A stretch of DNA of 64,000 bases. Origin: Balanoglossus misakiensis. Taxonomy: Eukaryota > Hemichordata. Below, piece by piece: positions 25,900 to 37,800 of this stretch (the first letter of the stretch is position 1; each line of letters begins with the position of its first letter). The position numbers were made by a program, and so were the translations under genes. The DNA lies in the NCBI GenBank assembly GCA_040954595.2, contig CM082588.2:1178001-1242000 (forward strand), given 5' to 3'. The notes below the pieces were generated by a model. The model was not told the origin of the DNA. It made no database searches and saw only the letters and a list, made by a program, of their open reading frames with translations.

Positions 25900-28800
25900 C
25901 TGTAAAAGACAATATTTATAATGTTATTGACAAAATACATGATATTTTATTGTAAGGTAAGTTTTACACGCAACTTGTATCATATATGCAACAAACCAGA
26001 CAAGCCGGAGCAGTACTCTGTGGCCTACACTGTCCTTGTTTTTGTGTCACCTACTTGGAGATGGCGTCATGTTTTGGAAGGACACCCTCTTTATGGAAAA
26101 GGTGTATGGCTATGAGAATAGATTTCGTTCCCTTACCTGGAGATGGAATGGCTGATACTCCATATAATTCAGCACCATGACGAATATCGTTATATATCCT
26201 ATGCCTGGGCTTCCTCACTATTCCTGCATTACACAGAGGTAAAGAAGAATTATTCACAAAATACCAGGATTTATGTCCAAGTACATCATACAGAGGAGGA
26301 ACTTTAATGTAAGGTAAGATTTGTACGCAACTTGTATTATATATACCGTACAACAATCCAGACAAGCTTGGGCAGTACTCTGTGACCTGCTGGTCTTGTT
26401 TTCGTGTTGTCTCCTTTGAGATGAGGCCATGTTTTGAAAGGACGCCCTAATTCTTATGAAAAGCTACGAGTATAGATTTCGTTCCCTTACCTGGTGGTGG
26501 AATGGCTGCTTCCGGTACAGCATTAGATAGTGCCAGCTCAGAGAGTAATGACATGGAGACATCAGCATCAGCATCACGTTGCCAATCACCATAACCAAGA
26601 ACTTCTTCATCTTCTGCACCCCATGAACGCCTCATACCCACCTTTTTCTTCTTCTTCTTCTTACCAACTAAACTCTCTTCGGCGGCAATCAACTCCACTG
26701 GCTTTTCTGCTCGCCAACTGACAGAAGGCGCAGACTGAGCAGTAGACTTCTCGCTGACTTTCCCGCACAAGAATGTGGGACCCCCTTTCTTTATTGCTGC
26801 ATACACAGGATGTACTGGTAAAGAAGAATCGTCCAGATGCTTGCCACGTCCTCTTCCTCCTTTCTTGTACTGCAGAAAGTAAATTGAACAGCTTTGTCAT
26901 GTTGCACTGGACACCCAAAAATGGTTAAATAGGAGTGGTGTAGTTAAAACATTTGATCAACTTTGTTTCTCTGTGTTTAGTTCCTGGGACTCGATTCACA
27001 AACATGTTGATACCATGAGTAAAAATATTTATATTTCTGTGTTTTTTAAAGTGTTTGATTCAAATATACCAGTCCACGAATTTTGTTTCCTCTAATCAAC
27101 AGAATAACAGGGAAACGATCAACAGTCGATTTTTGAGCACATGAAATGTGAATCAAAAATAAGGTTAAATCTTATTCACCACACAACATCTACAGGGATC
27201 TAAGATACTATTACATAGTGTATTTAGCTGGTTTTAGTTATGAGAACTACACAACATGTATTAGAAGCTATTTACAGTTGCAAAGAAAGAGCGTAGCTAG
27301 GTTTATTTATGAGATAAATTCTTCTACATACATGTACCAGTGTGGGAGATGCGACAGATCGTGCTAAAATCTGTGAGGATTTTAGATTTTTTTTCTGTGT
27401 TTCCTTTTCAGTGTCAGAGCTTTCAGCAAGGACAGTTTTTCCGCGGAACTTTCGTGGTTTTATCAGAGGTTTTTGTTTGTCTGCTTCATCGCGTTCCTGC
27501 TTTTCAGAAGTTGCTGGTTGGTGTTTTGCTGGAATGGGTAGGTCTGCAGTGGACACACTGGGTAAAATCGATCGGTACATTTCTGGTTCAAAGGGCTTCA
27601 AATAACTGAGATCTGCAGTCTCCATTGGAGTTGATGTAACAGCTGCAGTTCCATGGTGATCCTGGACCGCAGCACTGGAACCAAATCCAAGGGCACTAAC
27701 ACTTCCAGGTGATGGCTGAGTCGCAGTACCAAAAGTGATGAACCCAGATGAACTTTCCCCTGTTGGCTGCTGAGTTGCAGCACCCAATCTCACACTAGAG
27801 CCACCCCCAGATATTGACTGCACTGCAGCACCAAAACCAAACCCTGCTGCAGGCCCAGATATTGGCTGAGGTGCAGCTCCAAAACCACACGGTGCTGCCA
27901 CTGCAGACCCGAATGCACTGCTGCCACTTGACTGCAACGGTGCAGAACCAAACCGGAGCCCAGCTGAACCTCGTTGTTTGCTTAAAAAGCGGTAACTCAT
28001 GGCCTGTTCATCAGACACTGAATTAGTTCGTGGTGGTCCTCGTGGTGGTGGTGGTGGTGGTCGCTGTGCTTCTGATCGGAAATCCACAGCTCTCTGATCA
28101 GACACTGGTGCATCTTTTGGCTGCAGTGGAGGCCGAGGGGGCGGCAACAGGGACAACTCTGATTTATCTGATTCTAACTCTCTTTCACCGCTTTCGTCAG
28201 ATGACAGTTCTTCATTCAATCTTGACTGCACAGACATGTACAGTTGTTGCATCTGTTGTTGTTGTTGTGGCACTGGTAGTGTAGAACTCGGTGAATATGC
28301 CTTCCTTGGTGGTAGCAATCTCTGTGCTTTGACTGGTGCTCTTGCTGGCATTGGTGGTGCTTCAGCGTATGGTGGTGGTGGTGGTGGGGCACCTATATGT
28401 GATAATTGTGGTGGTGGTGGTGGTGGTGATGGTGGTGGTGGTGGTGCTAATAATTCTGCCTCATCAGGTGATGTCGGCGTTTGTAGGGCACGCACTGTAA
28501 TTCCCCTGGATGGCACTGCTCCTGCTGGAACTGGTGGCACTGTAGTTTTTTTCACTGGTGGTGGTGGTGGTGGTGGTAGTGGTGAATACTTCTTAATGAT
28601 GTCCCTCCTTGTTGCACCCAGCACAGCAGCTGCAGGTCTTGCAATTGGTATCGGTCGTGCTTGCGATCTTCTGGTTGCAGATGCTTTTGCAAAGCCTGTG
28701 GTTGGTGGCGATGGTGGTGAGGGTGCTTCATATAGTTCTGACTGTACCAGAAATGACTCTGCAACATAAAATAAAATGACACTGGCAGAACAGCTAGATC

Positions 28801-31800
28801 GACAACAAACAAGCATATAAACAGTAAACAAATAAATGCATCACTTCTAGTCAGTTTAATTCTCTTACCACCGAGGGGCTGATGCTTAAACCTGTGGGAA
28901 AAATTACAGCAACTCTCGATCCCTACAGAATTTGATCTAGTACTGTCATACATAAACTCAAGTACACTGTCCAAACTTGGGTAATAAATACATGTACCGT
29001 AGTTACACACACGCACACAGACAAATGATCGCATAACCGCGGCCACCCCCACCCACTGGTATATGCATGTAGTGGTAACAAGCAGGAGACAACTACACCA
29101 TCATTGTCCAGTAAAATTCTATGCTTTTCCCTGACCCAGATAATATTCATATCACCCATGTAGAAAGTAATATTTACCTCGTTTCGCAGGTTTAGGAGGT
29201 GCACCTCGCTTCTTCGAAGTAGTATAGTCGGCGTCACCAAATAGACCAAAACCCATATCTTCATCAGATGACTCCTCTGATAGACCAAAAACCGTATTTT
29301 CATAACATGACGGGTCTGGTGATTCTTCTATTACACAATGAAAATGAAGACGAAATTTCAGGATTTTAAACACTACTTTGCTTTAGAATTGCTGGCATGC
29401 TGTCTATTCATTCAAAAAAATAAATAAAAGATACACCCAGATAATGATCTGGCATTGAACTTAAAGACAAGACCAACAAAAAATTATGGTTGTGACAATA
29501 AAGAACTTTTCAACTGGGTATTTATAAACACTTTCACTTTCTTTTTTCCCCGGTTCCTTAAAATTTGAAAGCCACACTTTGTAACATCACAGACAGTAGA
29601 ATTAGAGATCTAACCATCTTTAATATACAGTATTAGACATACCTTCTTTGGGTTTGGGTTTGGATTTTACACCTAGCTCCTTGAAAACAGCGGACATTTC
29701 TTCTATTACGTTCATGTAAATGAAAAAAAAATGTTTTGGATAAAGTTGTTTTCACATCCTTGTTCACACTGTGTCAATGGCATGTTTAACTATTATGATT
29801 TATCCCCAACTCCAAATTCACATGTGAAAGAAAGACTTTGGCCATTAAAATGACAAATCTGGAAGATTATGCACCTCAACAACTTGTGACCAGATGGCAA
29901 ATTACGTACCTCGTTCTTGCACAGGCTTGATCTCGGTTTCCAACTTCGCAGGGAAATCATCAGAACACATGACTTTTCAAGATAAAAAACAGAAGAGGTT
30001 ACAAGTGGACATTTCTCACCCTGATGTTGGGTTTAGCCTTTGCTTGTACAATCAAATCTGTGTTAATAGTGGCCACCTTTTGAAATATGTTACAGTTCCT
30101 ATGCAATTAATTTACATGTGGATTAATTGACTTGTCTGTAAAGGCCACCTGTCTATAAAGGCCACATTGGGATAGTATTCAGTTGATTTTAATGTGCAAT
30201 ATACACACTGAAACATATGTGTGGTGCATTCTTAATAAATGGATAATATAAAACAACTTTGCATACAATCGTCAGCCAAATTTGGCAGAGTCCAGTCAGT
30301 GCGGTGGCTATACCCTATCATCCCACCACCTAGAAGAAAAAATGATTTGGATTATTTTTTATTATGCTTTAGTGGTAAGAATTATGACAATGGCTACGTC
30401 ATGTGACACAAACGAATGTGGGGGAGGGGTGTTCTAGTGTAAGTTTGTTTTATGTATGTTTAGGGGGGTCCTGGTCAAAGGGATTCACGTTGCACAGATT
30501 AAAGTCACTTACCACTTAACCTCTGTAGCTGTGGAGGTCTAGCTGGCACCTGGTAATAGAGAAATATACAATGTTAAATGAGTTAAAGAGAAATCAAGAG
30601 CATTAGCATTAGATGACTGAATATTTGCTCGTTTTCCCCAAACCATTGGCTAGATCAATGTCTGACCTGACCGAAGGAATATTACATCCATACAGATCCA
30701 TCGTTTGAGGGCACTTCCTATGCTTTGGGTGTAGGGCGCACCCTTGAATGTACGATCTTTCTGTCAGCAGAAAAAAAACTGTGATAAACATTTCTTACCA
30801 GTGGCTGTTTATCGGCTTCTCTTGTTGATTTCAAATCTCGGCGTGATAGTTTACGAGTTCTTACTACAAGAAGCAGATAGGTAAATTTTGTCATTTCTAT
30901 ATTATATGATGACATATTGCTTACTTCAATACCAGAATAGGTTTGTAAATTTGTTAACTATATTAGTTGCAAACATTAATTGACTTGGTGGCAACATCTA
31001 CAGTCAAAAAAGCAATAAATCAAATAGCAAGATGTCTGGAAACCAATCGATTATATCACCAGTGAAACTAATAGCTTCTGATAAAGAGAGAACGCTAACA
31101 TATTTAAAACTAGTCCAATAATATGCAACACTCGGCTGTCAATCTGGCAGCAGCAGCAACAAAGCAAACAGAATCAACAGCAGACATGAAAACTCACCTG
31201 GGGCACTGGCACGAGATAATGTGGGTGCAGACATCAGCTGACTTTCCATCAGGGGAGGGTGCATCACGCTTCCCACTTTTCTCCTCCCTGTTGCCTCCAA
31301 TCCGACATAACTGTCTTTCTGGCCCATCCCGACCATGACACCTCGGTGACGGGGGCGGCCAACAGCTGTGGGGAAGACTGCTTGGGGCTGTAGTGGACCG
31401 ACCAAGCCAGCTTTGGTCAGCATTGATCCACTGTCAATTAAAATTGGTGGTCTCTCTTCTTCCTCCTCCTCCTCCTCTTCTTCCTCATCCTCCTCTTCTT
31501 CCTCATCCTCCTCTTCCTTCTCTAAATTAAAGCTACATGTATTTAAGCACAAATCTTCCAGGCTGTAATCACCGTCATCTATATCGCAATAATCCAGGAG
31601 CTCATCAACACCTTCAAAGACAGAAATATAGAGACAAAATATAGAGCAAGGTGATGGAAACTCAAATAGTCATAAATGACAAAGCATCCTGAGGAATCAT
31701 TACAGTGCCCTCTTTGCCAACTTAAAGCAAACACTATTTCAGTCTGATTGTAATACAGCAAGTGATTTAATGTTGATTCCTTCATGGAGGTAAATCAGAA

Positions 31801-34800
31801 CCTATAAGGGGTCACGATATAACCAATTACATCACCTGAGTCAGCCATCATTGGAAGATCAGGCCGTGACTCCAGGATCAGCCGTTTCAACAGTAAATTC
31901 TGATGCTACACATTGCATTTACCTGTAAAATCATTGAACAATTCTATTTCTATTGCTTTATCCATAAATAGGTCTCTTTCTGTTTCTTCCATTGATTCGA
32001 AAAACCTTAGAATAAAACAAAACTAATTAAACATAGAAGCAATGCGCAATTATCTACAAATCTATGAGAAATAAAGCAACTCCCTTGAATAGTTAAATAT
32101 CATTTTCATAAACTGTTGCAATATATGCATGCAGTCTTGAAACTTTCCCCATTGTGTCAGTCCAAGTACCCTACATACCAGACCAGAGAGCAAATATCCC
32201 AAAAAGTTTTCAACTAACAACAGCACTCTGCTGAGCTTGTTCATGGAACCACAAGAGAACTATAATGATTATAGATCAGACTTACCCTTTCAGTTCTTTC
32301 ACTGAATCATTGTAACTGTCCTCGTTAAGAGAATCAAGGCTCTGATAACATCCTGCAAATAACAATTGTAGTATCATCAAAAAATTCTAAGGAAAGCCAG
32401 ACTGTTTTCAGCACCTGCATAGTAAATTTCGAAAATGTAAATCACAGGGCGTTTGTTGTCTTTGTGATAAATGTTTGAATGGGTCCTGTCTGGACAATAA
32501 TACATCAGAAGGATGGATGCCTATGGTTGAATAGACTCATGTACATAGGTTATCCATACCCATCACACAAATCCCCTTCATCAATTTTTCCAAGCAGCAA
32601 ATGATTATATGAGATGCTCACCATCTAATGTGTCAAATGCTATGGATTTATACTTTTCCGTGTCTCCCTGTACTTCCTTGACAAAGTTGGCAAACGAGTA
32701 TGCAACCTGAAAACAAAATCAGACACTGATTTCTCTTAAATTTTGACATGTAACTTTTGTCGTCACAGATCTGGACTGCAGCTGATATCCACAGTTGTCT
32801 AAAGCTAATGTTTACTGGATGTGAATTTGGGTGTCTATTATTAACCCCCTTACTTATAAATAAGATAGGCCAACCACAATTGGTTATATTACAGGTGATT
32901 CCAAATGCATAAAAAGGGGTGTTGCCTACTTACTTGCAGCCTCAGGGGATGTGAAGGTTGTAAATCTTTGATGGCGATTTCATGGGCGTCTTTGTAAGCT
33001 CTCTCGGCTTGAAGGACCATGGAAAGATTCTCGCTGGTCTTTGCCCGCTCCAGCAACTTTTTGATTTCTTCTTCACCACTCAGCTGTAAAAAAGTAACAA
33101 GTCATTGTAGATGACACAGTCTCCACTAGACGACCTGCTGTGGTTCAATAATACACTGAACAGTGAACTGATATGTAATAATGCAAATAACCACGGAGGA
33201 GTGACCATGAAATAAAAGACACAAATCTGCATGCAAGAGTATGACAAACTTCTTACTGCCACTTCTTTGCATGGTTTCTCTTCCCATCCAATGTAGGTCA
33301 GAATGTCGACATCTTCCTTAGCAACCAGCTCTTCAATGCTTGGTCCTCGAGGTCCCAGTAACTCCTCATCCTAAAAAAGTCAGAGTTGAGGAGAGATTTA
33401 CACAATCATGATTGGAACATTCCTACTGAAAGCATTTTCATCAGCGTTTAGATACCAGTGAATGACTCCAATAACATTTCTTACCTTCTCTCTGGTTTCC
33501 ACGGCAACAAAGCTGGTGAACTGAGTCACTATAGAATACTCCTTACTGATACTGATGATATAATCTTTCTGCTCACTCTTCATTACCTCATGCTCTGTGC
33601 GATCCATGTCTAAAGTCCCATCCTCCCAATCTCTAATGATGGCACGAGCTGTCAGTTGGTGGAGGATCTTGGGAGACAAACAACATACCAAGAATGAGGT
33701 AAAACAAGATTTACCAATGTTTCTGTGCCTGCTATAAAGTTGGAATGAATTACATATTACAATTACACTACATAGCCATTTTACCCTTTCATCACCGTGG
33801 TCCAATCCAACCCATTGTTCTCTATGGTAAGGTTGGACCTCTAAAGAGGGAACTGGGGGTGAAAGGGTTAACTTGCTTCTGAATAAATCTGCACTCATGT
33901 GCACAAAGTTCTCACCTTTCCTCGAGTGATGTTCAGGTCTGCAGTTGACACCATGGTTGAAACTTGTTGATGATCAATTTCTGCATTCAGTGTTGCCTGA
34001 AAAATTGTCAAAATAGGCCTGTTGGTATGATGTTTTAAGTCAGAAATGACAGCTGAACAGAAGCACCGATATTTTTTCTGTTCTGCAAAACTAACTTTAA
34101 TCTTCGTCTAGCTGAGTACACTTTTAATTTTATTTGATTCAGAAGTAATTTGATCAGTTAACATTTACACACGAAGAAGTAGTTCAGGAAACTTGAAAAT
34201 AAATAGAGATCTTCATGTATACCTGAGTACAGTATGGCACAAAACCATAGACCACCTGGCGAGAACCACTGAATAGCGAGACAATCTGATTGGGTGCCTG
34301 GATGGGTTTGGGAGCGTCACTGTCAAACTGTTGCCAAGCAACATGCACTGATGTCAATGCTGGATGTGCTGCTTTCAGGAGTTGGGACTTCACCTGGAGA
34401 AGACAGGAATTGTGGGAAAGAATGACAGACAAACAGACAGACAGGGAAATGCCTCTTAGAAACTGACTACATGTATCAAGTTCTACCCCATGCTCATATG
34501 GAGCAGAAAAAATCAAAGAAGAATGCAAGAAAACAGAAAAGACAATCAGTTTTACCTTTCTTTCCCACTTTGATTTAGTTTTCTTGTCAAAGTATTCATA
34601 CGCACCAGCGCCAACTCTGGCCATCGCCTGAAGTAAATGTCGGTTTGCAGTTGAACTGAAATTTAAAAAAGAACAAAAATATGAGAATATTTTTAATTTT
34701 TATTTAATCACAATTTAATATTTCCCTCCCAAATGCTCAAACATCCAAAAGAGCGTGACCTCCCCCATGAATCCCCCCCCCCCCCAGGCCCGAAGAAACT

Positions 34801-37800
34801 GTCTAGTCCCTAAATGGATTTTACCTGACTCCAAGGGTAAACACCCTTGTGTGTTGATTACACCGGCGGATAGATTCCAGTGTCATGCTCTCATTGTTGA
34901 TGTGACCGTCCGAGAGAAGGAATATGTTGCGCAGACCGGTGCTGGGGGAGAGTTGGAAGAACGAGTGAAGAGGCCGCCAAAGTTCTGTGTTGCCCATGTC
35001 GCCTGTGTCGCAGCACAGCTGGAGAAACTTCCGAGCCAGTTTGTGGTTTTTCTCAGTTTTGGGCAAGCTGCTCGGGAACAGCTCAACAAAGGCTGAAAGA
35101 AATGAATTATTATTAACAGTTAGAATGTTAAATCACTCTGAAATTCTTATCAGAATTAGCACATATGGCTTTTATGATACCAGAGCATCAAATGTTAGTC
35201 ATTTCTAAAACTTCTGAAGTTGATTTGCTACAAGATCTTACGGATCTGTAAACCATACTCTGTCAAAGCCGCAGCTAAAATGCCCCAGCACACAACCACT
35301 TACTGGTGCCAAAAGTCACGATATTGAAAGTACAATTCTCAGGTAAATGATGCAGCAACAACAGCAAGGCTGTGAGTGCCGTGTTCAGGGTATCCTCATC
35401 CTCATCCATGGAATTCGACATATCTAACAGAAACACCACTTCATATCCATCCATGCTGTCGGCTTCAAATTCCGGGTAAAATGTCAACATACAAGCCTGT
35501 GTTGGGGAAAAAAAACATTATCCGGCATTCAGAATCATGTTATCAACTATCTGTAACGAACTGGGTATTATCTTGTTCTCCCTAAAAGCACATTGAAATT
35601 CCTGATATTTAACTTGTCATTGTAGTCTGTACATTTAGAGCCAGCACTATTATCATCAATGGACAATGATGTCTCCTGTGTGATATATGTATCTCACCTG
35701 ACTGTCAACTTTATCCGGATGTTTTTCCACCCACATCCTGGGAACATGGATCTCGGCAAGCCCAACCAGCAGTTGGAAGCCATCGCCCAGAGTTGAGTTC
35801 TCATCCAGCGCCACAACCGCTTTAGTTGCAGTTCGCTGTAAAACAAGTGAGTCGCAAAGTCATCATTATTCATTCACCAACACTCATATCCTTTTTTGTA
35901 TCTTATAAGTAATGATATGAACATGCACTGAAGATAGTCAGACCAAATTGAGTCAATCCTTGAATGAGATTTCCACAAGCTATCAAGGAGTAACAAGTAT
36001 CACACCAAGTCAATGCTTGCGAATAAAATCACTTGCTATCTATACATACTTACCTTGATGGAGATTTCATGAGTTGGTGATTCTATCGTTCGGATATCAA
36101 ATGGCATTTCAACAGAAATTTGCAAGTGCACATGTCTGTCAGGATAATAAATATGTAATTCTTGTGAACCCAACATTTTGTACATATTTGCTATATTTTT
36201 TTAATTCATATGGATACTATATTAAAGTCAACAAAGAAAACGGAACCATATATAAGCCCTCTAGACATCACTTTCTCTTGACTGATGAACTCACCCTTGA
36301 CCTTCGGCCACTTTCACAGTTTTCACATCTGCTTGAGTTTCTTGAGAAAGTGCAGAATCTTTCTTCCACGGTGCCACACTCCCAGGAAGTTGGAAATTAA
36401 TCTTATCCCCGTCCACACTCAGCTCAGTGACGTATGTAATCTTGATCAGGACATTTGCTTTGGGAGGCAGGTTGCCCACACTCACTGTGAATACATCCTG
36501 GTTGGATGAAACGTTCAAAAAATAACTATAAGGTATCATGCATATTTATGCATTCTCATTGGTTGGAGTCAAGCATGTGACACTGCAAGTGTGATCTCAT
36601 TGGCTATGGTCAGTCACTAAAATCAATGGATCAAATAACATATAGGGGAAAAGATTAACACAAAACACAAATTACCGGAGTTTCTTCATCCATGAGATAC
36701 GCCCCATGCCCCTTGCTGATGGCTTCCTTATATTCTTTGTGAGCAGTTTCCTTTTCTTTGACTTCACCAACAATGTGTTTGCCGTTGATGAAGGCTTCAA
36801 AACCGCACACTGCTGCCATGGTGTCAAGGGGAAACACATACTTTGCCTCTATTGGTATGCTGCTCTCATTTGAATATGCTTGCATGACTATCACCTGGCA
36901 ACAAGACATGATTTCTTCCCGTTATTCATCAGTAGAATTTACTGTCAGGGTACGTCTGACTAAACATAGACTATCAGTGAGACAAATATCTTTATGCACA
37001 AAACATCCATTATTTGTTGTGCATCAAGGATGCAATGATGCATACATTTTCTATTCTCGAAGATGCCCTTAATTGACGGGTTTCACTGTACCTCCAAGAC
37101 TTGATCAATCTATCAACTTACCTTAGCAACAAGGTCCAATAGTTGAGCTTTCACGTGCACCGACTTCAAGGGAACTGGTGCGTCACCACTTGAGACCAAA
37201 CCTGGTTTGACTTTTGACATGGGATCAGTCATATTCATAATACCATCCAAGGCTGGAATTGACAACAATTTCTTAGACGAGCATCCACATTGATTACTTG
37301 AAGATTGTATCCACACATAAAGGATATTACTTCAATGTTAATATTTGGCCAATCTTAAAGAAGTACCGTATAGACGCTTCACAGTATTAACTCTGGTCGA
37401 CTTCAAATGAAGACTCTTACCCCCATCCAAGTCGGAGTAACTTGATGAGCTGGACGAGTCATCAGAGCTGCTGTCGTCAGAATCAGAATCTGTTTCTTCG
37501 TCCGAAGATTCATCCTGACTGGACGTGTCTTTAAGCGAAATCGCTTTGGGAACTGGTTTGAGAATGTCACCCTGCAAGGTGAATTCAACCAAGTATCGGA
37601 TTCGCTGTTGGTTTGTGTTGTACACCACAAACTCATCATCCTGTGAAACAAAACACCACATGCAGTGGGTAGTTAGTTGCCATAATGTGAAGAGCAGAAA
37701 GATCTTGTTAGGACAAGACCCAAGAAGCCACTGTGAAATTAGCAAATCCTGAAGAGTTGTGACCTAAAGACATAAAAACATAAGTCATAGCCTATTTAGA

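Noticed and set aside
26137-26217. PARP4 exon words [17 protein letters not shown] looked faintly like histone H4 (KRHRKVLRDNIQG).
   Set aside because: Similarity is limited to RHR and spaced D/G positions; not enough to add a fourth borrowed segment.
28236-28769. Plus-strand Gly-rich open frame of 177 codons.
   Set aside because: It is the antisense of the CCN-rich polyproline coding strand of PARP4; Gly runs are the expected shadow.
28869-28891. 23-nt microexon with good acceptor and donor between PARP4 exons 29178-29327 and 27338-28758.
   Set aside because: Its length breaks the frame: exon 29178-29327 joins directly to 28758 in phase (Arg-Glu-Ser-Phe), while inclusion would lead to an early stop.
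31368-31568. Plus-strand Ser-run open frame.
   Set aside because: Antisense of the Glu-coding GAG/GAA repeat in PARP4.
34760-34785. Poly-C run, with similar poly-C/G runs at about 771, 47405, 49762 and 57508.
   Set aside because: Simple mononucleotide runs; no structural or regulatory claim can be supported.
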